A program made the position numbers and the translations under genes. A DNA stretch of 37,966 bases. Source: an uncultured Treponema sp. (GTDB lineage: Bacteria > Spirochaetota > Spirochaetia > Treponematales > Treponemataceae). The notes under the pieces were generated by a model that saw only the letters and a list, made by a program, of their open reading frames with translations, was not told the origin of the DNA and ran no database searches. The stretch spans positions 1 to 37,966 of the forward strand of contig CAMVDX010000024.1 in NCBI GenBank assembly GCA_947166355.1. The letters run 5' to 3'. Numbering within the stretch: the stretch's first letter is position 1; the number at the start of each line of letters is the position of its first letter. Positions 8,043 through 15,748 of this stretch are shown one piece after another.

Positions 8043-8069
8043 GTTTTCCTCCTTATTTTTCTTGCCTTT

Positions 8070-8714
8070 TTATGCGCATAAATCATACAAATCACCAAGC
8101 TCATTTTTCAGCGTAGAAAAAGCCTGCTGCTCAATTTGATGGATTCGGGCTTTCGTGAGTCCATAGCTTTCAGCAATCTCATTGAAAGACTGAGGCTCTT
8201 TATAAGTCAGACCGTAGTGGCGGGTGAGAATATCAGCCTGCTTTGAAGGCAGTAAGGCAAGAGCTTCCTTCACACGAACCGTCATTTCATTATTTATACA
8301 TTCTTCTTCAACTGTATTTTTTGAATTATCACAGAGGGAAGAAAGAAATTCTTCTTCATCAAAATCAGGATCATCATTGCGGTTAATAGGACAAGCCGGA
8401 TTTTTGAGAGATTTACCGGTTGCATCCATAATCTCTTTACGAATCCAGTTTTTTGCGTAGGTTATAATGCGAAAGCCTTTTTCAAAATCAAACTTATCTA
8501 CGGCTTCAATCAGACCAATAAGTGCAATCTGAACTAAATCCTCGTCATCAAAATTGTAACGCCGGAAGCTTCTTGAATATTTAATTGCATAAGGAATGTT
8601 TGAAAGAATGAGAAGCTTGCGCGCTTTTGCATTTCCATTTGCAGCCTGAACTGCCAGTTCAAATTCTTCTTCGCGGGAAAGAATGTTGAAGTGTGGATAT
8701 TTAGACATAGACAT
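8070..8714 (-). CDS. Sigma-70 family RNA polymerase sigma factor
   Basis: 214 residues from the ATG at 8714 (a second in-frame ATG at 8708 is 2 codons in; AGGAGG lies 5 and 11 nt upstream respectively). Region 2 occupies about residues 28-100 (DDEDLVQIALIGLIEAVDKF, ITYAKNWIRKEI), matching the core-binding and -10-melting parts of group 2/3 sigma factors. Region 4 is at about 150-208, with a 4.2 HTH (FNEIAESYGLTKARIHQIEQ). Region 1.1 is absent and region 3 is reduced to an acidic linker (DDPDFDEEEF). It is followed in operon by a small helical protein and preceded by a Sel1-repeat gene. Its leader shares elements with two nearby genes. The promoters it reads are unknown. Confidence 0.9.
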   Translation of the reverse strand: MSMSKYPHFNILSREEEFELAVQAANGNAKARKLLILSNIPYAIKYSRSFRRYNFDDEDLVQIALIGLIEAVDKFDFEKGFRIITYAKNWIRKEIMDATGKSLKNPACPINRNDDPDFDEEEFLSSLCDNSKNTVEEECINNEMTVRVKEALALLPSKQADILTRHYGLTYKEPQSFNEIAESYGLTKARIHQIEQQAFSTLKNELGDLYDLCA

Positions 8715-8718
8715 AGAA

Positions 8719-8757
8719 ACCTCCTGACATGTTGAATGTCGATTAAATGAGAATGTT
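8719..8757 (-). promoter_or_regulatory. Shared 5' leader of the sigma factor gene
   Basis: On the minus strand: box AACATTCTCATTT (8757-8745), 4 nt, hairpin GACAT-TCAAC-ATGTC (8740-8726), then AGGAGG and the ATG. The same order occurs before the genes starting at 9397 and 13293, where the hairpin is GGCAT/ATGCC, a compensatory change at the second pair. Confidence 0.55.
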
Positions 8758-8812
8758 TGTTTTTGGTGAAAATAATTAATTAAGGGTGTTAATAATATAG
8801 TTAACTTAACTC

Positions 8813-9397
8813 TCAAAATTGTGAAAAATTATTAAAATTTTTCAATTTTTTTTCATATTCTTCTTCCCAATATTTTACTTTTTCTTCATCGTAAATCGGG
8901 TTTGATGGATTTTTTGAGTCGTAAACCTGTGCAAGCCAATGGCACATCATTGCAACGGCATTTTGAGTACAGTCACAGCTTTCCTTTTTGCTTTCTTCTA
9001 TTGCGTGTAGGGCAAGCTTTTCTGCGTTGAGAAAATCCTGGGCAGTCGGAAAATTTTCGCCGGCTTCAGAGTCACTTTTATCGTCCAAAGCAACTCTTAT
9101 ACATTCTCCCATCGCAAGCCAGATTTTTGCGTGAACACTACCAAGCTCTGCGGCCTTTGTAAAATATTCGCGGGCTTTTTTTTCGCTTTCTTCAGACATG
9201 TTGTCGATAAGGAGCTTTTTAGATTCATCCTGCGAGTCATAAAGCCCCAGACTGTAAAGAAATCCCAAAGTTTTAAGTGCAAAGATATTGCCTTTTTCAC
9301 CCTCTTCATTGAGGTAAGCCAGATTTTTTTCGAAATTGATTCCCTGATCAATTTCCTCTGCAGCGAGCTCAAGCTTAGAAAGATTTTGTGTAGACAT
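8813..9397 (-). CDS. Sel1-like/TPR repeat protein
   Basis: 194 residues. At least two Sel1-type helical hairpins are readable: ALKTLGFLYSLGLYDSQDE (about 40-60) and KAREYFTKAAELGSVHAKIW (about 73-93), with a third degenerate copy including AVAMMCHWLAQVYDSKN (~147-163). Such repeats form a scaffold for protein-protein contacts. No signal peptide, so probably cytoplasmic. A GGGGAG ribosome site precedes the ATG. It lies 98 bp upstream of the sigma factor gene, which has its own copy of the same leader, so the two are co-regulated units rather than one tightly coupled operon. Function unknown. Confidence 0.75.
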   Translation of the reverse strand: MSTQNLSKLELAAEEIDQGINFEKNLAYLNEEGEKGNIFALKTLGFLYSLGLYDSQDESKKLLIDNMSEESEKKAREYFTKAAELGSVHAKIWLAMGECIRVALDDKSDSEAGENFPTAQDFLNAEKLALHAIEESKKESCDCTQNAVAMMCHWLAQVYDSKNPSNPIYDEEKVKYWEEEYEKKLKNFNNFSQF

Positions 9398-9400
9398 AGT

Positions 9401-9441
9401 GACTCCCCGGCATTTTATATGCCTAAAAAAATGAGAAAGTT
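9401..9441 (-). promoter_or_regulatory. Shared 5' leader of the Sel1 gene
   Basis: Minus strand: box AACTTTCTCATTT (9441-9429), 5 nt, hairpin GGCAT-ATAAA-ATGCC (9423-9409), then GGGGAG and ATG at 9397. Nearly identical to the leader at 13297-13336. The hairpin loop also reads TATAAA, so part of it could double as a -10 box. Confidence 0.55.
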
Positions 9442-9549
9442 TAATTTTGTGTAGAATTAGGAAGAAAAGTTAAATATCAAGTATATTTAATATATGTATA
9501 TTTTCGCGAATCGTAAAGGAAAAATTTAATTTTTTTTTATTATAAAGGA

Positions 9550-9619
9550 GGGGAAAGTCTTCCCCTGCGCCCGCACTTCGTTGCGTGCTACCCCTTCTCC
9601 TAAGGGGCTTTGCCCCTTA
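9550..9619. repeat. Hairpin-rich intergenic repeat
   Basis: Two perfect hairpins, GGGGAA-AGTC-TTCCCC (9550-9565) and TAAGGGGC-TTT-GCCCCTTA (9601-9619), flank a GC-rich stretch. It sits just past the 3' end of the DUF262 gene (minus strand). No T-run follows on that strand, so it looks like a dispersed repeat more than an intrinsic terminator. Confidence 0.45.
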
Positions 9620-9633
9620 AGAACCCCATATAA

Positions 9634-11322
9634 TTAACTTAATAATTCTTTCAGTTTATTTTTCAGAAGTAGTTTACGTGCTTCATAAAAATTTTCAAAA
9701 TTTACAAAATCCAAAGAAACTTCATCTGGAATATACGAATTGTGTCTGAAATTATCCTTATCTTCAATTACATTATTATAAAATTCGCTTAAAGGCATTT
9801 CCTGCCTTCTGTCATTCAGCTGCCAGCTCAAATAATGCAGGTTAGGAATTTTATTTCTAAGTTTTCTCCACGAAAGCCATTTTTCTTGAGTAATCGAAAC
9901 AGGTTTTGTTTTATCAAAACGGCTGTCTGGATGCAAATGATCTGCTTCATATATAATTTCAGGATTTAACCAGTCAATGCTTAAATAATAGAGAGTTTCG
10001 TTTGCAATGTGGCTTCCCTTTTCTGAATTCAAAATATCTTCAATTTTACCATCAGTAACATTTAATGTAGAAATTCCATCTAATAATTCTGTCGTTAATT
10101 CCATATTGTTATTATTTATATGCTGCTTCATTGTCTGTAATTTAGAAGTTGTTCCAGACTGAAAATATGAAAACAGAATTGCCCGCAGAAGATATTTTTT
10201 TATTGCAGTTTTATTATTTATATAATCCGGATTATTATAGATATAATAAATTACCGGCAGTAAAACGTTCCAGCTGCTGGAAAACCGTCTAATATCTATC
10301 TTGAATTCCTTTAATACCTTTTCCAGATTTTTAAGCGCTATCTTAAAAGCCCTCCAGTTTGCCCTTAAATCATTAGCAATAGATTCATTGATAACAGATT
10401 TTACTACATCACCATACAGCATTAATGCGGTTCGTATAATAAAATCATTTTTGAAATCTCTGTACGACGAATCCTGTAAAGCCATACCAAACTGATTTCT
10501 AGCCTCAGGCCAGTAAGCTTCAAGAATTGACATTGTGATTTCAGATTTTGATAAGCGAGTTCCTCCACTATTAAACCTGACAAACATTTCCAATGCGTCA
10601 TCCTGATTCATATCAAGAATTTCAACAAAGCGAATCAGCTTTTCATCATATATTTTCTGGCAAAGTGTATTTAAAATGTTAGAGGCATATTCTTTGCTGT
10701 CTGCCGGAATGTTTTTCAGAATGTCTTCTATTGCTTGTACTCTGGTTTCTTTTTTAGAAAATTCCGGCTGCATGATTTTCTTTATATCAAATTGTGTGAC
10801 AGTTAAATTACCTGCTTTATCTGTGAAGCGTATATCATATTTTTTGCTGTTATATTCTTCTTCATCAACTGTTATTTTGTTTTTGTCTAGTTCAATAAAT
10901 AATTTGCAGAGGATTCTTTCGCCACCTCTACGGGCATACCTTTGCCTTTTAAAAGCACTACATAGTAAAGACAGATATAAAGAGGTAAGTCTCTGCTGCC
11001 CATCAAGAATGGCAGTATCAGTTCTTTCCGTATTAATGATTTCTAAATTATAGTTTGGGGAATCAGCATTGCTCCTGTTATCAAAAGAAATTTCATTTAG
11101 AAAAGTACAAAACTTTGTGTCAGCAGTAATATTATTATCATCAATATGCCAGAACAAAAAAGTTGAAATTGGATAGCCCTGTAAAATTGAATCCCACAGT
11201 TTTTCAATTTGTTCCATGCTCCAGCAGAATTGTCGCTGGAAGGCAGGCATAACATATTTATCATCTTTTATATTTTGTACTGCATCATAAATAGAAATGC
11301 TTTCATCTTTTAAAATGCCCAT
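9634..11322 (-). CDS. DUF262/GmrSD-type single-chain nuclease, putative defence protein
   Basis: 562 residues. The N-terminal DUF262 (ParB/Srx-like fold) shows PAFQRQFCW at 26-34 and the signature DGQQRLTSL at 107-115, used for nucleotide binding and hydrolysis in GmrS-type proteins. The C-terminal HNH-like part has Asp461-His-Leu-His-Pro465 followed by NKIPNLHYL (~480-488), as in the DUF1524/GmrD nuclease half. The fused form resembles type IV restriction enzymes that cut modified phage DNA, and SspE-like effectors. An AAGGAA ribosome site precedes the ATG. It stands alone, between the sigma module and the first PcfJ-like gene. The DUF262 call is firm, the defence role is by family. Confidence 0.85.
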   Translation of the reverse strand: MGILKDESISIYDAVQNIKDDKYVMPAFQRQFCWSMEQIEKLWDSILQGYPISTFLFWHIDDNNITADTKFCTFLNEISFDNRSNADSPNYNLEIINTERTDTAILDGQQRLTSLYLSLLCSAFKRQRYARRGGERILCKLFIELDKNKITVDEEEYNSKKYDIRFTDKAGNLTVTQFDIKKIMQPEFSKKETRVQAIEDILKNIPADSKEYASNILNTLCQKIYDEKLIRFVEILDMNQDDALEMFVRFNSGGTRLSKSEITMSILEAYWPEARNQFGMALQDSSYRDFKNDFIIRTALMLYGDVVKSVINESIANDLRANWRAFKIALKNLEKVLKEFKIDIRRFSSSWNVLLPVIYYIYNNPDYINNKTAIKKYLLRAILFSYFQSGTTSKLQTMKQHINNNNMELTTELLDGISTLNVTDGKIEDILNSEKGSHIANETLYYLSIDWLNPEIIYEADHLHPDSRFDKTKPVSITQEKWLSWRKLRNKIPNLHYLSWQLNDRRQEMPLSEFYNNVIEDKDNFRHNSYIPDEVSLDFVNFENFYEARKLLLKNKLKELLS

Positions 11323-11408
11323 GATTTATTCCTTAATAAAAATCTTTTTCAAGTATAAAACAAGAATTAGTTAATGAAAAGATAACGGCTGTTGATATTG
11401 CTCCAACT

Positions 11409-13010
11409 TTACCTGTGTGGCGCAACATGGATTTGACCGAAGGCGTGGGGTCTTTTGATGTCTTTCTTATCGCACCATTCAAAAAAGGCCTGAAGGGCAT
11501 CGGCCTGGAGCTGGGTGTTATGAGGTCCCAGTGCCTGCCTAATCGAAAAGTCTGGAGTGACTTCTATGCAGATGCGGTATTTGTTCTGGAACATTGCATA
11601 GACAATAGTTGCCCGTCTTTCCAGCACCGCATTCTTGTAACCCCAGCCCACGCAGTTGCTCATCGCACTTCCAATTTCTTTAAGCTTATAAGAATCCTTT
11701 GCGACATAAAAGCAGTAGCGTTCTTCGTCAGGCACTTCTTCCAGCTCATGGGTAACCGGATTTTCCTGGAACTGACGGCCGGTCTTATATTCCAGAGCCA
11801 TAAACTCAGGTTCGATGGTAAAGGGAACATTTTCTTCAATATTGTGATTTGAGATAAATCCTTCCAGATTTAGTTGCTCCTGGCGTCGGAGGAAAAAGTC
11901 ATGCGTGTACTGATTAAAGCCTTCCCGCATAACTTCCTTTTTTTCATGATCTGTAAGATGACGCGCACACACTGAATACATATTGATTGCATCGGTTATG
12001 ATTATCGGCGACACGGTTTGATTTGCGAAAAAGCCAACTGTACGTTCAATAGAATTCCAGACAGTCTTTTGATTTGAGAGAGCAAGCATGTCGCGGACAA
12101 ACTGCTTGAGCGGATGGCGAATAAAGTAAGAAATCTGTCCTCCCGCAAAAGAAATCATGTAGTATTGTAAAAAGGCGTAAAAGGATGGATCCGGAGATTT
12201 CTGAAGGAGATTCACATCCGTAAAGCCCAGGTCCTGAGCCGCCGCATAGCAGATTACGCTCTGCGGAAATTTCTGATACAGCTTTCGAAGAGTTTTTGTC
12301 GGCTTAATCCCCATGCTGTCGAACATTTCATTTTCGGCAGTCGGAGTGTTGCCCGAAGAAAGAGCTGCAAAATCCGGATCGTAAGGATTAAGCCCCCAGT
12401 GCTGAGCAATGCGGTAAAAGTTTACGTTGAAGGGACTTAGCATATATCCTAAAACAACATTAAAACCACCGAGCTTTGAGGCAACCGTCGGGCAGATTCC
12501 AAACTCTTCCTTGTAGACAGCGCCCATGTCACTTAAGATTTCTGTGGTAATTTCCCTGCACAAAACTCCGGCCAGGTCTTCACGTGCAAACACCGCCGTG
12601 CCGTTTTTGAAAAGACGTTTTTTATGAGTGTTCAGTTCGTAAATATTTTCCAGCAGGCGTCTGTTTTTTGTAGAGACCGTCTGCGAATTGACCTTGATAT
12701 ACCAGTTGCCGTCTTTTTTACTTACGACATAATTGTAATTAAAAATTGTGTTGTCGGTTGTAAAAGGGCCGGTGTAAAGTTTTCCACAGGCAGTCTTGAG
12801 AACATTCTGCTGAAAGGCCGCAATCCTTTCCCACCTCTTGTGTTGGCGACAGAAAACCGTTTTCTGTTCCAGGTTTACAATTGTAGGGAAAACAGAAAGC
12901 GATTCTTCCTGGCGCGGCACAAAAGAGTTTTTTATAATGTCGTATCCCCAGTAATTATTCATAATTTTTTTACGTGCATCCAAAACCTGTTTTTTGTTAA
13001 AGAAGCTCAT
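11409..13010 (-). CDS. PcfJ-like protein (copy 1)
   Basis: 533 residues from the ATG at 13010, which overlaps the last 14 bp of the upstream small helical gene, suggesting translational coupling. An internal ATG at 12962 matches the start of copy 2 and is the alternative. The C-terminal ~150 residues fit the PcfJ-like family named from an enterococcal conjugative plasmid: YCFYVAKDSYKLKEIGSAM, then SNCVGWGYKNAV at 451-462 and an IEV...RQALGPHN block. The N-terminal ~350 residues are family-specific, rich in aromatic residues. Activity is unknown. DNA and protein are very similar to the gene at 15749-17302 with a few clustered differences. Confidence 0.75.
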   Translation of the reverse strand: MSFFNKKQVLDARKKIMNNYWGYDIIKNSFVPRQEESLSVFPTIVNLEQKTVFCRQHKRWERIAAFQQNVLKTACGKLYTGPFTTDNTIFNYNYVVSKKDGNWYIKVNSQTVSTKNRRLLENIYELNTHKKRLFKNGTAVFAREDLAGVLCREITTEILSDMGAVYKEEFGICPTVASKLGGFNVVLGYMLSPFNVNFYRIAQHWGLNPYDPDFAALSSGNTPTAENEMFDSMGIKPTKTLRKLYQKFPQSVICYAAAQDLGFTDVNLLQKSPDPSFYAFLQYYMISFAGGQISYFIRHPLKQFVRDMLALSNQKTVWNSIERTVGFFANQTVSPIIITDAINMYSVCARHLTDHEKKEVMREGFNQYTHDFFLRRQEQLNLEGFISNHNIEENVPFTIEPEFMALEYKTGRQFQENPVTHELEEVPDEERYCFYVAKDSYKLKEIGSAMSNCVGWGYKNAVLERRATIVYAMFQNKYRICIEVTPDFSIRQALGPHNTQLQADALQAFFEWCDKKDIKRPHAFGQIHVAPHR

Positions 13011-13293
13011 CAAAGGTTTGAAGGGTGGAAAAGTAATACTCTTTACAGCTTTCTTTTACAGGATAATCTGAGATTTCGTCTTTTAATTGCTTTGCACCAG
13101 AGAGCATTTTATATATTCCGGAAGGTTTTGAAAAACAAACATGTAAAAGTTCCATAACTTTTCGAAGTAAACTTTTGTCAAAATCTTCAGGTAATTCTGC
13201 ATTTATTAAGAGAAGAGCTGTGCTGAATGTTATACACTGCATTGAAATCATTATTTCTCTGAAAGGTGGAATTTGTTCTTTTTCATTAGACAT
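12997..13293 (-). CDS. Small helical protein of unknown family (paralogue 2)
   Basis: 98 residues from the ATG at 13293 (GGGGAG upstream). Clear paralogue of the 96-residue protein at 7752-8042: MSNE start, SMQCITF block, LPEDFDKSLLRKV block, YPVKES near the C-terminus. No membrane segment or known domain. Its last codons overlap the start of PcfJ-like copy 1, so the two are probably made together. It carries the same leader as the sigma factor and Sel1 genes. By analogy with paralogue 1, which follows the sigma factor, this family appears to travel with different partners. Confidence 0.75.
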   Translation of the reverse strand: MSNEKEQIPPFREIMISMQCITFSTALLLINAELPEDFDKSLLRKVMELLHVCFSKPSGIYKMLSGAKQLKDEISDYPVKESCKEYYFSTLQTFDELL

Positions 13294-13296
13294 AGC

Positions 13297-13336
13297 GACT
13301 CCCCGGCATTTATATGCCATAAAAAATGAGAAAGTT
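13297..13336 (-). promoter_or_regulatory. Shared 5' leader of paralogue 2
   Basis: Minus strand: box AACTTTCTCATTT (13336-13324), 5 nt, hairpin GGCAT-ATAA-ATGCC (13318-13305), GGGGAG, ATG. Matches the Sel1 leader at 9401-9441 almost base for base. The DNA further upstream also shows similarity (tttacg.ttc, then an AT-rich tract). Confidence 0.55.
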
Positions 13337-13427
13337 AAATGTTTAGTAAGCCTATAAAAAGTGAATGTATTATTAATATAGGCTATTTTTTTGAAACGTA
13401 AAGTAAAAAAACAGTAATTTCAAACAA

Positions 13428-14108
13428 TCAATCTAACTTAAAATGTAGATTTGTATAAAAAAGGAAGAATTCGATTTGTGCGTTGGTAACATTGTGTTCC
13501 TTGGAAAGATCATTAACTTTTTCCAGATAACTACAATAATCATCATAGTTTTGTTTCCATGAATGTCCTATATCAAATTCATCAATAGTGTTTTTATTTA
13601 ACGATAAAAGAACCTGTCTGTCATAAATCAAACAAGGATTATCATTAATTGTAACCTGGAAGAAATACAGTATTTTTGAAAGGGTTGAAAAACCAAGTCC
13701 AGGAATGACAAGGAGCTCCTTAAGGTTTGTATCTTGATCTTCAGAGTCTTCTGGAATGTTCTTGTTTTTGTATTTATTTAATTTTTCTTTTATTATAGAG
13801 AGATTACAAAAAATATTTTTTGAGAGAGACCCCTGTCCGCCTGAAGGATAGCCCCACATTAATGTTTTTAATATTTTTTTCTCTAGATTTTGTTCATCAA
13901 AGATATCACTTCTAGAAATTAAGATTTCATCATTTTTAGAAAAAATGCTTTTCAGGTGTTTTAATATTTTCTCTTGATTATTGATGTCTTGAAATCTATC
14001 GTGTAAATGCTCGTCATCTTTCAGCCAGTTTTTCCTTTTGATTAATGAGATCTGTTTTTCAACAGGAATGTGTTTAATTAAATCAATGTGTTCTTTTATA
14101 CTACTCAT
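13428..14108 (-). CDS. OGG-like helix-hairpin-helix protein
   Basis: 226 residues. A helix-hairpin-helix is readable at 132-150 (LLVIPGLGFSTLSKILYFF), with WGYPSGGQGS upstream (85-94) and CLIYDRQVLLSL (159-170) downstream. This order resembles the 8-oxoguanine glycosylase OGG-like family found in restriction and defence neighbourhoods, in which an Asp after the HhH is expected; Asp163 would fit. The usual catalytic Lys of OGG1 cannot be assigned with confidence. AAGGTGAAG precedes the ATG. It is unusually AT-rich compared with its neighbours, which hints at transfer. DNA binding likely, glycosylase activity a guess. Confidence 0.55.
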   Translation of the reverse strand: MSSIKEHIDLIKHIPVEKQISLIKRKNWLKDDEHLHDRFQDINNQEKILKHLKSIFSKNDEILISRSDIFDEQNLEKKILKTLMWGYPSGGQGSLSKNIFCNLSIIKEKLNKYKNKNIPEDSEDQDTNLKELLVIPGLGFSTLSKILYFFQVTINDNPCLIYDRQVLLSLNKNTIDEFDIGHSWKQNYDDYCSYLEKVNDLSKEHNVTNAQIEFFLFYTNLHFKLD

Positions 14109-14209
14109 AACTTCACCTTATGTTTGATTATACATTAAGTTTTTAGAATGGCAAAAAAATTCTTTGTAAAAAACAAATTTCACATTTATAATAAATTCAG
14201 AGGTGTAAA

Positions 14210-15745
14210 ATGGCTAACGAAAAGAAAGTTCTTACAATCAAAAATAATATTCTTGAAAAATGTGCAAATTCAAAAAATGCAGTTGATATTGAAATTCCAG
14301 ATGGAGTTACAGAAATTGCCAGAGATGCTTTTGCCGGAAAATGCGCTAGTGGCTGTGCTTCTCTTTTAAGCGTTGTAGTTCCAGACAGTGTAAAAGCTAT
14401 CAGACGCGGTGCCTTTGCATATTGCATGAGCCTGCAAAAAGTTACACTTCCAAAAGAACTTGAAATACTCGAATCTTATGTATTCGAAAATTGTCGTGCT
14501 CTGGAAGAAATTGTTATTCCAGAAGGAATCTCAACAATAGAATACGATACCTTCAAGTTTTGCTTAAAATTAAAAAAAATAACCCTTCCAAAATCATTGA
14601 AGGTTATTCAGGAAGGCGCCTTTAGTGAATGTCAGCTTTTATCTGAAATCAATTTTGCCGGTTCTAAAGAAGATTGGGAAAAAGTAGAAGGCAAGGAATA
14701 TCTTCTCAATTCAGATGTAAAAGCATCCTCTGTTAAGTGTCAGGATGGAGAAGCAGAAGATCCTGAGTTCTTAATCGAAAATAATGTGCTTGTAAAGTTT
14801 ATGCGGCCAAATCAAAAGCAAGTTGTTATTCCAGATGGAATTACAGAAATAGGGGAAAGCGCTTTCCAGGGATTTAAGAATCTTGAAACTGTTGAAATAC
14901 CTGAATGTGTAAAAAAGATAGGTCGTTTTGCATTCGATGGTTGTTCCAGTTTGAAGAAAATAAATCTTCCTTCTGGAATTAAGAGTCTCGAATATTCTCT
15001 CTTTAACAAATGTGAATCCTTAAAAGAACTCATCATTCCAGAGAGTGTTACTGTAATAAAACAGCTTTCTCTTGCCCGTTGTGGTTTTAAGGAAATCAAA
15101 CTTCCTGATAATCTTAAAGAACTTGATTATGAAGTTTTCAGTGGAAACGAAAATCTTAAGTCAATTGAAATTCCTAAAGCTATTACAGAATTGAAGGCCA
15201 GGCTTTTTGAACACTGCAATGCACTTGAGACTGTTAGACTACCAGAAAAAATTACTGTAATAGGAGATTGTTCTTTTGCCGGATGTCTTAAACTAAAGTC
15301 AATCAATATTCCTGATTCTGTAGAGAAAATTGGTAATGAAGCTTTCATTTATTGCAGGAAGCTTCAGAATATTACACTTCCAAAGAATCTTACGAGTATG
15401 AAATATCAGGTTTTTAGATTTTGCGAGTCTCTGGAATCAATAGAAATTCCTGGTACACTTGAGTCAGTTGACGGAAGTAACTTCTCGTATTGTGGAGCAC
15501 TCAAAAAAATTATTGTAAATGAAGGTGTAAAGAAAATTGATAAATTTGCTTTTAACCCTTGCCCTGCGCTTGAGTCTGTAAAGCTTCCTTCAACTATTGA
15601 ATATATTGATCCTGCTGCTTTCTGTGATTCAGAACCACAACATGTAAAGGAACTGGAATCTCTTTCTGAAGTTTATCCTGTAAAGAATGGAAAAATCAGA
15701 AGTAAATCTAATAAGGTAATGCTTACATTAGAAGCAATAAAATAG
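14210..15745 (+). CDS. BspA-type leucine-rich-repeat protein
   Basis: 511 residues built almost entirely of ~23-residue LRR_5 repeats with the pattern (L/I)xxIxIPxxVxxIGxxAFxxCxxL, for example KINLPSGIKSLEYSLFNKC and SINIPDSVEKIGNEAFIYC. BspA and TpLRR proteins are usually cell-surface adhesins, but this one begins MANEKKVLTIKNNILEKC with no signal peptide, lipobox or C-terminal anchor, so it may be cytoplasmic. An AGAGGTG ribosome site precedes the ATG. It ends 3 bp from the convergent PcfJ-like copy 2. The repeats could vary by internal recombination. Confidence 0.88.
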   Translation: MANEKKVLTIKNNILEKCANSKNAVDIEIPDGVTEIARDAFAGKCASGCASLLSVVVPDSVKAIRRGAFAYCMSLQKVTLPKELEILESYVFENCRALEEIVIPEGISTIEYDTFKFCLKLKKITLPKSLKVIQEGAFSECQLLSEINFAGSKEDWEKVEGKEYLLNSDVKASSVKCQDGEAEDPEFLIENNVLVKFMRPNQKQVVIPDGITEIGESAFQGFKNLETVEIPECVKKIGRFAFDGCSSLKKINLPSGIKSLEYSLFNKCESLKELIIPESVTVIKQLSLARCGFKEIKLPDNLKELDYEVFSGNENLKSIEIPKAITELKARLFEHCNALETVRLPEKITVIGDCSFAGCLKLKSINIPDSVEKIGNEAFIYCRKLQNITLPKNLTSMKYQVFRFCESLESIEIPGTLESVDGSNFSYCGALKKIIVNEGVKKIDKFAFNPCPALESVKLPSTIEYIDPAAFCDSEPQHVKELESLSEVYPVKNGKIRSKSNKVMLTLEAIK

Positions 15746-15748
15746 ATT

